From contig NZ_AP018338.1 of NCBI RefSeq assembly GCF_002356415.1, forward strand, positions 1 through 64,000: a stretch of 64,000 nt of DNA, read 5' to 3'. Below, in pieces: positions 45,932 through 55,274 of the stretch; within the stretch, counting starts at the first letter, position 1, and the number at the start of each line of letters is the position of its first letter. The position numbers and the translations under genes are program-made. The notes beneath the pieces are model-generated. The model saw only the letters and a program-made list of their open reading frames with translations. It did no database searches and was not told the DNA's origin. The stretch is from Streptococcus oralis subsp. tigurinus. GTDB lineage: Bacteria; Bacillota; Bacilli; Lactobacillales; Streptococcaceae.

Positions 45932-47905
45932 ATGAAAAAAAATAATTTAACTCCGAATTCTGCGATTCTACTAGGGATTGCAACTTTCGGAACCTTAACA
46001 ATGCTGATTATTTTTTCACAAAATAATGTTGTAACAATCAGTGTCTTGTTTTTATTTGTACTTCTTTATCTGCTTTTATTTGTCTGGCAAAAAAAACAGT
46101 ATGAAAAGAGCGAAATTGAACAAATCCAATACGTAAATCATCAAGCTGAAAATAGCTTGAGTACTTTGCTTGATCAAATGCCGGTGGGAGTCCTGAAATT
46201 AGACTTATCTAGTGGCGAAGTGGAATGGTTTAATCCCTATGCTGAGCTGATTTTGACGAATGAAGAAGGGGAAATTGATGTTGAATTAATTCAAACCATC
46301 ATCAAGGCTTCTGTTGGGAATCCTGGTTCGTATGCTACCTTGGGCGAAACACGGTATGCTGTTCATATGGACAAGGCTTCGGGTGTTTTGTATTTCTTTG
46401 ACGTTTCAGGGGAATACGAAGCAACTGTTGAATTGGTAACGAGTCGACCAGTGATTGGGGTCATCTCGGTAGATAATTACGATGATTTGGAGGATGCGAC
46501 GTCTGACTCTGATATCAGCCATATCAATAGCTTTGTAGCTAATTTTGTTTCAGAATTTGCTAGTAAGTATGCTATGTTTTCTCGCCGTGTGGGGATGGAT
46601 CGTTTTTATTTATTCACAGATTACACAGTACTCGAGGAATTGATGAATGATAAATTCTCTGTTATTGATAGTTTCCGAGAAGAATCAAAACAGAGGCAAC
46701 TGGCCCTAACCTTAAGTATGGGATTTTCTTATGGTGATGGAAATCATGAAGAGATAGGGAAAATTGCCTTGCTCAACTTGAACTTAGCAGAAGTTCGCGG
46801 TGGTGACCAGGTGGTGGTCAAGGAAAATAACGAAACCAAGAATCCTGTCTACTTTGGTGGAGGAACTGCTGCATCTATCAAACGTACTCGTACACGTACC
46901 AGAGCCATGATGACAGCAATTTCTGATAAGATTCGAAGTGTTGACCAGGTTTTTGTAGTCGGTCATAAAAATCTAGATATGGATGCTTTGGGCTCTGCTG
47001 TTGGTATGCAGTTGTTTGCAAGTAATATTATTGAGAACAGTTATGCTGTCTACGATGCAGACCATATGCCAGCAGATATCGAGCGTGCTATTCAGTTCTT
47101 GAAGAAGGAAGATATCACGAAACTCTTATCTCTTACAGATGCGATGAAGCTAGTTACAAACCGTTCATTATTGATTCTGGTGGATCATTCCAAGACGGCT
47201 CTGACCTTGTCAAAAGATTTTTATGATTTGTTCACTCAAACTATTGTTATTGACCATCATAGACGTGATCAGGATTTCCCTGATAATGCAGTCATCACCT
47301 ATATTGAAAGTGGGGCAAGTAGTGCCAGTGAGCTGGTCACAGAATTGATTCAGTTCCAAAATTCTAAGAAGAATCGTTTGAGTCGTATGCAGGCCAGTGT
47401 TTTGATGGCTGGTATGATGCTGGATACCAAGAATTTCACATCTCGCGTGACGAGCCGAACCTTTGATGTGGCTAGCTATCTGAGAACACGGGGAAGTGAC
47501 AGTATTGCTATCCAGGAGATTGCTGCGACAGATTTTGAAGAATACCGCGAAGTGAATGAACTCATTTTACAAGGTCGTAAGTTGGGTTCAGATGTCTTAA
47601 TTGCCCAAGCTAAGGATTCGACCACTTATGACACAGTTGTCATCAGTAAGGCTGCCGATGCTATGTTGGCCATGTCCGGTATTGAAGCCAGCTTCGTTCT
47701 AGCGAAAAATACACAAGGATTTATCTCAATCTCAGCTCGAAGTCGCAGTAAAATCAATGTTCAACGCATTATGGAAGAGTTGGGCGGCGGTGGCCACTTT
47801 AATCTAGCTGCTGCGCAAATCGAGAATATGAGTCTGTCAGAAGCAGGAGAAAAATTGACTCAACTTGTCTTGGATGAACTAAAGGAAAAGGAGAAAGAAG
47901 AATGA
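45932..47905 (+). CDS. gdpP: Cyclic-di-AMP phosphodiesterase GdpP (Pde1)
   Basis: Degrades c-di-AMP to pApA and so sets turgor, potassium uptake and beta-lactam tolerance. The 657-residue protein has two N-terminal membrane helices (about 10-55), a PAS-like domain (about 85-150), a degenerate GGDEF domain (about 170-300), and DHH ([20 protein letters not shown]) and DHHA1 ([10 protein letters not shown]) domains. The start at 45932 follows AGAGG. Overlaps rplI by four bases. Confidence 0.96.
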   Translation: MKKNNLTPNSAILLGIATFGTLTMLIIFSQNNVVTISVLFLFVLLYLLLFVWQKKQYEKSEIEQIQYVNHQAENSLSTLLDQMPVGVLKLDLSSGEVEWFNPYAELILTNEEGEIDVELIQTIIKASVGNPGSYATLGETRYAVHMDKASGVLYFFDVSGEYEATVELVTSRPVIGVISVDNYDDLEDATSDSDISHINSFVANFVSEFASKYAMFSRRVGMDRFYLFTDYTVLEELMNDKFSVIDSFREESKQRQLALTLSMGFSYGDGNHEEIGKIALLNLNLAEVRGGDQVVVKENNETKNPVYFGGGTAASIKRTRTRTRAMMTAISDKIRSVDQVFVVGHKNLDMDALGSAVGMQLFASNIIENSYAVYDADHMPADIERAIQFLKKEDITKLLSLTDAMKLVTNRSLLILVDHSKTALTLSKDFYDLFTQTIVIDHHRRDQDFPDNAVITYIESGASSASELVTELIQFQNSKKNRLSRMQASVLMAGMMLDTKNFTSRVTSRTFDVASYLRTRGSDSIAIQEIAATDFEEYREVNELILQGRKLGSDVLIAQAKDSTTYDTVVISKAADAMLAMSGIEASFVLAKNTQGFISISARSRSKINVQRIMEELGGGGHFNLAAAQIENMSLSEAGEKLTQLVLDELKEKEKEE

Positions 47906-48354
47906 AAGTAATCTTTTTAGCAGATGTCAAAGGAAAAGGGAAAAAAGGCGAAATCAAGGAAGTGCCAACTGGTTACGCTCAAAATTTCCTGATTAAAAAG
48001 AATTTGGCCAAGGAAGCAACTGCTCAAGCAGTAGGCGAGTTGCGTGGAAAACAAAAATCTGAAGAAAAAGCCCATGCAGAGATGATTGCTGAAGCAAAAG
48101 CCATCAAGGCCAAGCTAGAAGCAGAAGAAACTGTTGTAGAGTTTGTTGAAAAGGTTGGGCCAGATGGTCGTACATTTGGTTCCATCACCAACAAGAAGAT
48201 TGCAGAAGAATTGCAAAAGCAATTTGGTATCAAGATTGACAAGCGCAATATTCAAGTGCAAGCACCAATTCGAGCAGTAGGTTTGATTGATGTACCAGTG
48301 AAGATCTATCAAGATGTTACAAGTGTCATCAATCTTCGTGTAAAAGAAGGTTAA
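47902..48354 (+). CDS. rplI: 50S ribosomal protein L9
   Basis: A 150-residue L9 with the N-terminal rRNA-binding domain ([21 protein letters not shown]), a long connecting helix and the C-terminal domain. Translationally coupled to gdpP (ATGA overlap), the common gdpP-rplI-dnaB order. Confidence 0.98.
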   Translation: MKVIFLADVKGKGKKGEIKEVPTGYAQNFLIKKNLAKEATAQAVGELRGKQKSEEKAHAEMIAEAKAIKAKLEAEETVVEFVEKVGPDGRTFGSITNKKIAEELQKQFGIKIDKRNIQVQAPIRAVGLIDVPVKIYQDVTSVINLRVKEG

Positions 48355-48397
48355 GTTTACAACTTCTTGACAAGATTGTAAAAGGAAGGAAAGTCGG

Positions 48398-49750
48398 ATG
48401 GCAGAAGTAGAGGAACTGCGAGTTCAACCTCAGGATATTTTGGCAGAACAATCTGTTTTGGGGGCTATTTTCATAGATGAGAGTAAGCTCGTTTTTGTCC
48501 GAGAATACATTGATTCCCGTGACTTCTTTAAGTATGCCCATCGGTTGATTTTCCAAGCGATGATAGACTTGTCGGATCGTGGGGAAGCGATTGATGCGAC
48601 GACGGTTCGGACGATTTTGGATAGTCAAGGTGATCTCCAAAATATTGGTGGCCTGTCCTATCTTGTCGAAATTGTCAACTCTGTACCAACTTCAGCTAAT
48701 GCAGAATATTATGCTAAAATCGTAGCCGAAAAGGCTATGCTACGTCGCTTGATTTCCAAGTTGACAGAGTCTGTCAACCAAGCCTATGAGGCTTCTAAGC
48801 CTGCAGATGAAATCATCGCTCAGGCTGAAAAGGGACTCATTGATGTTAGCGAAAACGCCAATCGTAGTGGGTTCAAGAATATTCGCGATATTTTAAATAT
48901 CAACTTTGGGAACTTAGAAGTTCGGTCACAACAAACAACGGATATCACTGGTATTGCAACGGGCTATCGAGATTTGGACCATATGACGACAGGTCTCCAC
49001 GAGGAGGAGCTAATTATCCTAGCGGCGCGACCAGCGGTTGGTAAGACGGCCTTTGCCTTGAATATTGCTCAGAACATTGGGACTAAGTTGGACAAGACGG
49101 TAGCTATCTTTTCACTGGAAATGGGTGCGGAAAGTCTAGTAGACCGTATGTTGGCGGCCGAAGGCTTGGTGGAGTCTCATTCTATCCGTACAGGTCAATT
49201 GACTGATGAGGAGTGGCAAAAGTATACCATTGCTCAAGGGAACCTAGCCAACGCGAGTATCTATATCGATGATACGCCAGGGATTCGAATCACGGAAATT
49301 CGTTCGCGCTCACGTAAACTGGCTCAAGAAACAGGCAATCTAGGCTTGATTTTGATCGACTACCTACAGCTTATCACAGGGACTGGTCGTGAGAACCGCC
49401 AACAAGAAGTCTCTGAAATTTCTCGTCAGTTGAAAATCCTAGCTAAGGAGCTAAAGGTTCCAGTCATTGCTCTCAGTCAGTTATCTCGTGGTGTGGAACA
49501 GCGTCAGGATAAGAGACCAGTCTTGTCTGATATTCGTGAATCGGGTTCCATTGAGCAGGATGCGGATATCGTAGCCTTTCTATATCGTGACGACTATTAT
49601 GATCGTGCGGGTGAAGAAGAGGAAGGAATTCCAAATAACAAGGTAGAGGTTATCATCGAGAAAAACCGTAGTGGGGCTCGTGGAACGGTGGAATTGATTT
49701 TCCAAAAAGAATACAATAAATTTTCAAGTATCTCAAAGAGGGAGGCATAA
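48398..49750 (+). CDS. dnaB: Replicative DNA helicase DnaB (DnaC in Bacillus nomenclature)
   Basis: Hexameric 5'-3' helicase of the replication fork. The 450-residue protein has the N-terminal primase-interaction domain (about 1-150), a linker, and a RecA-like motor with Walker A ARPAVGKTAFA (about 212-222), Walker B LILIDYLQL and the arginine-finger region ending VEVIIEKNRSGARG. One base upstream of the veg-like gene. Confidence 0.97.
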   Translation: MAEVEELRVQPQDILAEQSVLGAIFIDESKLVFVREYIDSRDFFKYAHRLIFQAMIDLSDRGEAIDATTVRTILDSQGDLQNIGGLSYLVEIVNSVPTSANAEYYAKIVAEKAMLRRLISKLTESVNQAYEASKPADEIIAQAEKGLIDVSENANRSGFKNIRDILNINFGNLEVRSQQTTDITGIATGYRDLDHMTTGLHEEELIILAARPAVGKTAFALNIAQNIGTKLDKTVAIFSLEMGAESLVDRMLAAEGLVESHSIRTGQLTDEEWQKYTIAQGNLANASIYIDDTPGIRITEIRSRSRKLAQETGNLGLILIDYLQLITGTGRENRQQEVSEISRQLKILAKELKVPVIALSQLSRGVEQRQDKRPVLSDIRESGSIEQDADIVAFLYRDDYYDRAGEEEEGIPNNKVEVIIEKNRSGARGTVELIFQKEYNKFSSISKREA

Positions 49751-49751
49751 G

Positions 49752-50027
49752 ATGTCAGATGCATTTACAGATGTAGCCAAGATGAAAAAAATCAAAGAAG
49801 AGATCAAGGCGCATGAGGGACAAGTCGTTGAAATGACTTTGGAAAATGGCCGTAAGCGCCAAAAAAACAGACTGGGTAAGTTAATTGAGGTTTATCCATC
49901 TTTATTTATCGTTGAATTTGGGGATGTTGAAGGAGACAAACAAGCCAATGTTTATGTTGAATCCTTCACCTACTCAGATATCTTAACAGAGAAGAATTTG
50001 ATTCATTATCTAGACCAAGAATCCTAA
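49752..50027 (+). CDS. veg: Veg family protein
   Basis: A 91-residue protein with an SH3-like beta fold (HEGQVVEMTLENGRKRQKNR...GKLIEVYPSLFIVEF), resembling Bacillus Veg, which influences biofilm formation. Function in streptococci unknown. Cotranscribed with dnaB and followed by a terminator. Confidence 0.88.
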   Translation: MSDAFTDVAKMKKIKEEIKAHEGQVVEMTLENGRKRQKNRLGKLIEVYPSLFIVEFGDVEGDKQANVYVESFTYSDILTEKNLIHYLDQES

Positions 50028-50031
50028 AATG

Positions 50032-50054
50032 AAGTGAGCTTTGCTCACTTTTTT
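50032..50054 (+). terminator. Terminator of the gdpP-veg operon
   Basis: An 8-bp stem AAGTGAGC / GCTCACTT with a TTT loop and a T run. Confidence 0.88.
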
Positions 50055-50062
50055 CTTTTTCT

Positions 50063-50091
50063 TTCGAATAGTATAAACGAGGGTAACCTCG
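50063..50091 (+). promoter_or_regulatory. ComX box and 5'-terminal hairpin of cbpD
   Basis: TTCGAATA (50063-50070) after a long T/C tract fits the combox consensus TNCGAATA. About seven bases later CGAGG-GTAA-CCTCG (50078-50091) forms a five-base-pair hairpin with a GNRA-type loop at the predicted mRNA 5' end. Confidence 0.75.
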
Positions 50092-50117
50092 GAAATTTAT
50101 ATTATTAAGGAGAATGA

Positions 50118-51227
50118 ATGACGTTTTTTAAATCAGGAGTTAAGAAGAGTAGATGTACTCAGTTGAGTGTAGGGCTGGCTACTTTGTTCGTTACGAGTAC
50201 CTTTTTGTTTGGTGGGGAATCGGTTCAAGCCGACAGTGTAGCGCGTGGAGATGATTATCCGCTTCACTACAAAAATGGTAGTGTAGAAATCGACCAGTGG
50301 CGGATGTATTCTCGCCAGTGTACCTCTTTTGCGGCCTTTCGTTTGAGTAGTGTAAATGGCTTTGAGATTCCTCCTGCTTACGGAAATGCGAATGAATGGG
50401 GACATCGTGCAAGGCGAGAAGGCTACCGTGTGGATACTAAGCCAGAAGTTGGAGCTATTGCTTGGTCGACAGAAGGTTATTATGGGCACGTGGCCTGGGT
50501 ATCAAATGTATCAGGGGATACGATTGAAATCGAAGAGTATAACTATGGGGTTCGAGAAAAGTATAACCGTCGAAAAGTCAAGGCTAGTTCGATGACAGGT
50601 TTTATTCATTTCAGGGATTTATCAGCTACCCATAGTGTGAGTGAGGGTTCTCGTAACTCAGAGCTTCCGTCCAGCGGGACAATAGTATTCACGGGGAAAT
50701 CGCCGATTATGGACCAACCGTCAAGTACAGGACAGGTTATTGATTACTATTATGCTGGTGAGAGTGTGAGTTATGATCAAGTTCTTGAAAAGGATGGTTA
50801 TAAGTGGCTCGGCTATCTATCCTACAGTGGTGCTAGAAGATATGTGCAGTATGCAGAGTTAAGCAATACAGAGAAAGGCTGGAAAAAAGAAGGAGGGAGT
50901 TGGTATTACCGAGAGAATGGTAAGCTAGTGATAGGCTGGAAAAAAGTTAACGACAATTGGTATCATTTAAAAGAAAATGGGGCCATGTCAACTGGCTGGA
51001 TTAAGGATGGCTCTCACTGGTATTATCTAAAGGCTTCAGGTGAGATGCAGACGGGATGGCTCAAGGAAAATGGAACATGGTATTATTTGGAGAGTTCAGG
51101 GGCTATGAAGTCTAGCCAGTGGTTCCAAGTAGGAGGAAAGTATTACTACGTTAATGCTTCAGGGGCTTTAGCAGTGAATACCACTGTGGATGGCTATCAA
51201 GTAGATAGTAACGGAGCTAGAATCTAG
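50118..51227 (+). CDS. cbpD: Choline-binding murein hydrolase CbpD (competence fratricide effector)
   Basis: Secreted by competent cells to lyse non-competent relatives and release DNA. The 369-residue protein has a signal peptide (about 1-38, ending VQA), a CHAP domain with Cys68 (YSRQCTSF) and His124 (YYGHVAW), one SH3b domain (about 190-250), and about four C-terminal choline-binding repeats (GWKKE, GWIKDGSHWYYL and similar), which imply phosphocholine-decorated teichoic acid. The pneumococcal CbpD I recall is longer, with two SH3b domains. A ComX box lies upstream. Confidence 0.95.
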   Translation: MTFFKSGVKKSRCTQLSVGLATLFVTSTFLFGGESVQADSVARGDDYPLHYKNGSVEIDQWRMYSRQCTSFAAFRLSSVNGFEIPPAYGNANEWGHRARREGYRVDTKPEVGAIAWSTEGYYGHVAWVSNVSGDTIEIEEYNYGVREKYNRRKVKASSMTGFIHFRDLSATHSVSEGSRNSELPSSGTIVFTGKSPIMDQPSSTGQVIDYYYAGESVSYDQVLEKDGYKWLGYLSYSGARRYVQYAELSNTEKGWKKEGGSWYYRENGKLVIGWKKVNDNWYHLKENGAMSTGWIKDGSHWYYLKASGEMQTGWLKENGTWYYLESSGAMKSSQWFQVGGKYYYVNASGALAVNTTVDGYQVDSNGARI

Positions 51228-51236
51228 AAAGAATAT

Positions 51237-51295
51237 AAAAAAGAGGACTTCATTACCATTTGCCTATTCTTTCCGATGGTATTTTTCCCCTCTTT
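51237..51295 (+). terminator. Terminator-like hairpin after cbpD
   Basis: AAAGAGG pairs with CCTCTTT around an inner TACCAT / ATGGTA stem. It lies between the cbpD stop and the polA promoter. Confidence 0.6.
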
Positions 51296-51299
51296 CCTT

Positions 51300-51305
51300 T
51301 ATAAT
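51300..51305 (+). promoter_or_regulatory. -10 element of polA
   Basis: TATAAT ends six bases before the polA ATG at 51312, so transcription would begin at about the start codon. The -35 is weak. Confidence 0.45.
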
Positions 51306-51311
51306 GGGTGT

Positions 51312-53945
51312 ATGGACAAGAAAAAATTATTATTAATTGATGGATCTTCTGTTGCTTTTCGAGCTTTTTTTGCGCTCTATCAGCAGTTGGATCGTTTTAA
51401 AAATGCTAATGGCCTTCATACCAATGCAATCTATGGCTTTCAACTCATGTTGAATCATGTCATAGAGCGGGTTGAGCCCAGCCATGTTTTGGTAGCTTTT
51501 GATGCTGGTAAGACGACTTTTAGAACAGAGATGTATGCAGACTACAAGGGTGGCCGTGCTAAAACTCCAGATGAGTTTCGTGAGCAATTTCCCTTCATTC
51601 GTGAGTTGTTAGACCATCTTGGGATTCGCCATTATGAGTTGGCCCAGTATGAAGCCGATGATATCATCGGGACTCTAGGCCGTTTGGCTGAGAAGGATTC
51701 TTTTGATGTGACTATCGTTAGCGGAGACAAGGACTTGATCCAGTTGACGGATGAGCATACGGTGGTCGAGATTTCCAAAAAAGGTGTGGCTGAGTTTGAG
51801 GCCTTTACGCCGGACTATCTCATGGAAAAGATGGGCCTCACGCCAGCTCAGTTCATTGATCTTAAGGCTCTTATGGGGGATAAGTCTGATAATATACCTG
51901 GTGTCACCAAGATTGGTGAAAAGACGGGCATTAAGCTCTTGTTAGAACATGGGTCTCTTGAAGGTATTTATGAAAATATCGATAGCATGAAGGCTTCTAA
52001 GATGAAGGAAAATCTCATCAATGACAAGGAACAAGCCTTCCTGTCTAAAACCTTGGCGACTATTGAGACTCAGGCACCGATTGAGATTGGCCTTGATGAT
52101 TTGCTCTATAGTGGACCAGATGTGGAAAATCTCGGAAAATTCTACGATGAGATGGGCTTCAAACAGCTCAAGCAAGCCTTAAATATTTCATCAACGGATG
52201 CGCCTGAAAACTTGGATTTCACTATTGTTGACCACGTCAGTCAAGACATGCTGAGTGCAGACTCTATCTTCCACTTTGAGCTTTTTGGTGAGAACTACCA
52301 TACAGATGACTTGGTTGGTTTTGCATGGTCTTGTGGAGACAAGCTCTATGCTACAGATAAACTTGAGCTCTTGCAGGAACCGATTTTCAAGGAATTTTTA
52401 GAAAAAACGCCTCTGAAAGTGTATGATTTTAAGAAAGCCAAAGTCCTCTTAAATCGTTTTGGTTTGAATTTACAGGCCCCTGCTTTTGATAGTCGCTTGG
52501 CCAAATACCTTCTCTCTACTGTCGAGAATAATGAAATTTCAACAATCGCGAGTCTCTATGGTCAAACTTACATGGTCGATGATGAGACCTTCTACGGCAA
52601 GGGGGTCAAGAAGGCCATCCCTGAGAGAGAGAAATTCTTGGAGCATTTGGCTCGCAAGGTTACTGTATTGGTTGAGACCGAACCTGTTTTACTTGAAAAA
52701 ATCAGTGAACATGGACAGTTAGACCTTCTCTATGACATGGAGCAGCCTCTGGCCTTTGTCCTTGCCAAGATGGAAATTGCTGGTATCAAGGTCAAAAAAG
52801 ATACTTTGATCGAGATGCAGGCTGAAAATGAACTTGTCATTGAAAAACTGACTCAAGAGATTTATGAGCTGGCTGGTGAGGAGTTTAATATCAACTCGCC
52901 TAAACAGCTTGGTGAACTACTTTTTGAAAAGTTAGGTCTCCCCCTCGAATACACTAAGAAAACCAAGACAGGTTACTCAACAGCGGTGGATGTGCTAGAG
53001 CGCCTAGCCCCTATTGTGCCAATTGTTAAGAAAATTCTAGACTACCGTCAGATTGCTAAGATTCAATCGACTTATGTGGTTGGCTTGCAGGATTGGATTT
53101 TAGATGATGGCAAGATTCACACGCGCTATGTACAGGATTTGACCCAGACAGGTCGTCTGTCTAGTGTGGATCCAAACTTGCAAAATATTCCTGTTCGTTT
53201 GGAACAAGGTCGCTTGATTCGTAAGGCTTTTGTGCCAGAGTGGGAGGATAGTGTACTACTCAGCTCGGACTATTCACAGATTGAGTTGCGCGTTTTGGCG
53301 CATATCTCTAAGGATGAGCACTTGATTAAGGCTTTCCAAGAGGGAGCCGATATCCATACCTCAACAGCTATGCGTGTTTTTGGAATTGAACGCCCTGAGG
53401 ATGTGACTCCAAATGACCGTCGCAATGCCAAGGCTGTTAACTTTGGAGTGGTTTACGGGATTTCAGATTTTGGTTTGGCAAACAATCTTGGTATTAGTCG
53501 TAAGAAGGCCAAAGCCTACATTGATACCTATTTTGAACGTTTTCCTGGAATCAAAAACTATATGGAAGAAGTGGTACGTGAGGCGCGTGATAAGGGCTAT
53601 GTAGAGACCCTTTTCAAGCGTCGTCGAGAGCTACCAGATATCAATTCGCGCAACTTTAACATTCGTGGTTTTGCAGAGCGGACAGCTATCAACTCTCCTA
53701 TCCAAGGTTCGGCGGCGGATATTCTCAAAATTGCTATGATTCAGCTAGACAAAGCTCTAGTTGAAGGTGGCTATCAGACCAAGATGCTCTTGCAAGTGCA
53801 TGATGAAATCGTCCTTGAGGTTCCAAAATCAGAACTAGAAGCCGTCAAAACTCTAGTGAAACAAACCATGGAAGAAGCCATCCAGCTCAGTGTCCCACTC
53901 ATTGCTGATGAGAATGAAGGAGCAACCTGGTACGAGGCTAAATAA
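51312..53945 (+). CDS. polA: DNA polymerase I
   Basis: Okazaki-fragment processing and repair polymerase, 877 residues. The N-terminal 5'-3' exonuclease (about 1-300, with YEADDIIGTL and GDKSDNIPG) is followed by a 3'-5' exonuclease-like domain that appears to lack the catalytic acidic set, and a polymerase domain with motif A DYSQIELR, motif B RRNAKAVNFGVVYG and motif C QVHDEIV. The ATG at 51312 is chosen: the protein MDKKKLLLIDGSS fits the family, and an in-frame extension to 51276 crosses the promoter. Confidence 0.97.
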   Translation: MDKKKLLLIDGSSVAFRAFFALYQQLDRFKNANGLHTNAIYGFQLMLNHVIERVEPSHVLVAFDAGKTTFRTEMYADYKGGRAKTPDEFREQFPFIRELLDHLGIRHYELAQYEADDIIGTLGRLAEKDSFDVTIVSGDKDLIQLTDEHTVVEISKKGVAEFEAFTPDYLMEKMGLTPAQFIDLKALMGDKSDNIPGVTKIGEKTGIKLLLEHGSLEGIYENIDSMKASKMKENLINDKEQAFLSKTLATIETQAPIEIGLDDLLYSGPDVENLGKFYDEMGFKQLKQALNISSTDAPENLDFTIVDHVSQDMLSADSIFHFELFGENYHTDDLVGFAWSCGDKLYATDKLELLQEPIFKEFLEKTPLKVYDFKKAKVLLNRFGLNLQAPAFDSRLAKYLLSTVENNEISTIASLYGQTYMVDDETFYGKGVKKAIPEREKFLEHLARKVTVLVETEPVLLEKISEHGQLDLLYDMEQPLAFVLAKMEIAGIKVKKDTLIEMQAENELVIEKLTQEIYELAGEEFNINSPKQLGELLFEKLGLPLEYTKKTKTGYSTAVDVLERLAPIVPIVKKILDYRQIAKIQSTYVVGLQDWILDDGKIHTRYVQDLTQTGRLSSVDPNLQNIPVRLEQGRLIRKAFVPEWEDSVLLSSDYSQIELRVLAHISKDEHLIKAFQEGADIHTSTAMRVFGIERPEDVTPNDRRNAKAVNFGVVYGISDFGLANNLGISRKKAKAYIDTYFERFPGIKNYMEEVVREARDKGYVETLFKRRRELPDINSRNFNIRGFAERTAINSPIQGSAADILKIAMIQLDKALVEGGYQTKMLLQVHDEIVLEVPKSELEAVKTLVKQTMEEAIQLSVPLIADENEGATWYEAK

Positions 53946-53955
53946 GAAAGTTATG

Positions 53956-53990
53956 AAAGAGTTTGAAGCATTTGCCTTCAAACTCTTTTT
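53956..53990 (+). terminator. Terminator of polA
   Basis: A 13-bp stem AAAGAGTTTGAAG / CTTCAAACTCTTT, seven-base loop, then T residues. Confidence 0.88.
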
Positions 53991-54014
53991 CATGGTTTTC
54001 TGTAAGCAGTTTCC

Positions 54015-54043
54015 TTGACATCTTACTTGTTTTGCGTTATCAT
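54015..54043 (+). promoter_or_regulatory. Promoter of the TPP-riboswitch operon
   Basis: TTGACA (54015-54020), 17 bp, TATCAT (54038-54043). Confidence 0.7.
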
Positions 54044-54058
54044 ATGTCCATATAATAT

Positions 54059-54145
<87 letters not shown>

Positions 54146-54156
54146 TCGAATTCTGC

Positions 54157-54190
54157 ACCTTTTCCGTATATATGGGAAAGGTTTTTCTTT
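54157..54190 (+). terminator. Riboswitch expression-platform terminator
   Basis: A 9-bp stem ACCTTTTCC / GGGAAAGGT (one G-T pair) with an eight-base loop, then TTTTTCTTTTT. Confidence 0.85.
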
Positions 54191-54224
54191 TTGTCAAAAG
54201 GAAACCTGAGAAAAGGAGGTTTTT

Positions 54225-54515
54225 ATGAAAGCAAGCATTGCCTTGCAAGTTTTGCCCTTATCACAGGGGATTGATCGAATTGGTATTATCGATCAAGTGA
54301 TTGCTTATCTGCAAGCTCAGTCCGTGACCATGGTGGTGACACCATTTGAAACGGTCTTGGAAGGGGAGTTTGATGAGCTTATGCGCATTCTCAAAGAAGC
54401 GCTTGAAGTGGCCGGGCAGGAGGCAGATAATGTCTTTGCCAATGTCAAAATAAATGTGGGAGAGATTTTAAGCATTGATGAGAAACTTGAAAAGTATGAT
54501 GAGACGACAGATTAG
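54225..54515 (+). CDS. Thiamine-binding protein (MTH1187/YqgV family)
   Basis: A 96-residue cytoplasmic protein of the thiamine-binding DUF77/YqgV family with a ferredoxin-like fold (MKASIALQVLPLSQG, MVVTPFETVLEG). It probably binds thiamine or its HMP moiety and may assist the transporter. AAAAGGAGG precedes the ATG. Its end overlaps the permease gene. First gene after the TPP riboswitch. Confidence 0.85.
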   Translation: MKASIALQVLPLSQGIDRIGIIDQVIAYLQAQSVTMVVTPFETVLEGEFDELMRILKEALEVAGQEADNVFANVKINVGEILSIDEKLEKYDETTD

Positions 54516-55236
54516 TCTTTTGGGATTTCTCGGAGTCTTGTCGGTCTGGCAGTTAGCGGGAATATTCAAACTTTTACCCAAGTTTATCCTGCCAACTCCT
54601 TTTGAAATTCTCCAGGCCTTTGTTCGCGACAGAGAATTTCTCTGGCACCATAGCTGGGCGACCTTGAGAGTGGCTTTACTAGGTCTAATTTTGGGAGTTT
54701 TGATTGCCTGTCTCATGGCTGTGCTCATGGATAGTCTGACTTGGCTTAATGATCTGATTTACCCTATGATGGTGGTTATCCAGACCATTCCGACCATTGC
54801 GATAGCTCCTATCTTGGTCTTGTGGCTAGGTTATGGGATTTTGCCCAAGATTGTCTTGATTATTCTGACGACAACCTTCCCTATCATTGTCAGTATCTTG
54901 GACGGTTTTAGACATTGTGACAAGGATATGCTGACCTTGTTTAGTCTGATGCGTGCAAACCCTTGGCAAATCCTGTGGCATTTTAAAATTCCGGTTAGCC
55001 TGCCTTACTTTTATGCAGGTCTGAGAGTCAGTGTCTCCTACGCCTTTATCACAACCGTGGTATCTGAGTGGTTGGGAGGTTTTGAGGGTCTTGGTGTTTA
55101 TATGATTCAGTCAAAAAAACTGTTTCAGTATGATACCATGTTTGCCATTATTATTCTGGTGTCGATTATCAGCCTTTTGGGTATGAAATTGGTCGATGTT
55201 AGTGAAAAATATGTGATTAAATGGAAACGTCCCTAA
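54478..55236 (+). CDS. thiX: Thiamine-precursor ABC transporter permease (ThiX-like)
   Basis: A 252-residue permease of the BPD_transp_1 (SsuC/TauC) family with about six membrane helices and the coupling motif EWLGGFEGLGVYM. Transports HMP or a related thiamine precursor. The start is uncertain: ATG at 54478, or MMRRQ at 54496/54499; all lie within the preceding gene and lack a strong ribosome-binding site. In the thiXYZ operon. Confidence 0.9.
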   Translation: MRNLKSMMRRQISLLGFLGVLSVWQLAGIFKLLPKFILPTPFEILQAFVRDREFLWHHSWATLRVALLGLILGVLIACLMAVLMDSLTWLNDLIYPMMVVIQTIPTIAIAPILVLWLGYGILPKIVLIILTTTFPIIVSILDGFRHCDKDMLTLFSLMRANPWQILWHFKIPVSLPYFYAGLRVSVSYAFITTVVSEWLGGFEGLGVYMIQSKKLFQYDTMFAIIILVSIISLLGMKLVDVSEKYVIKWKRP

Positions 55237-55274
55237 GATAAGGATGTTTTAGAAAAAGAAAAGAGGAAATGAAA

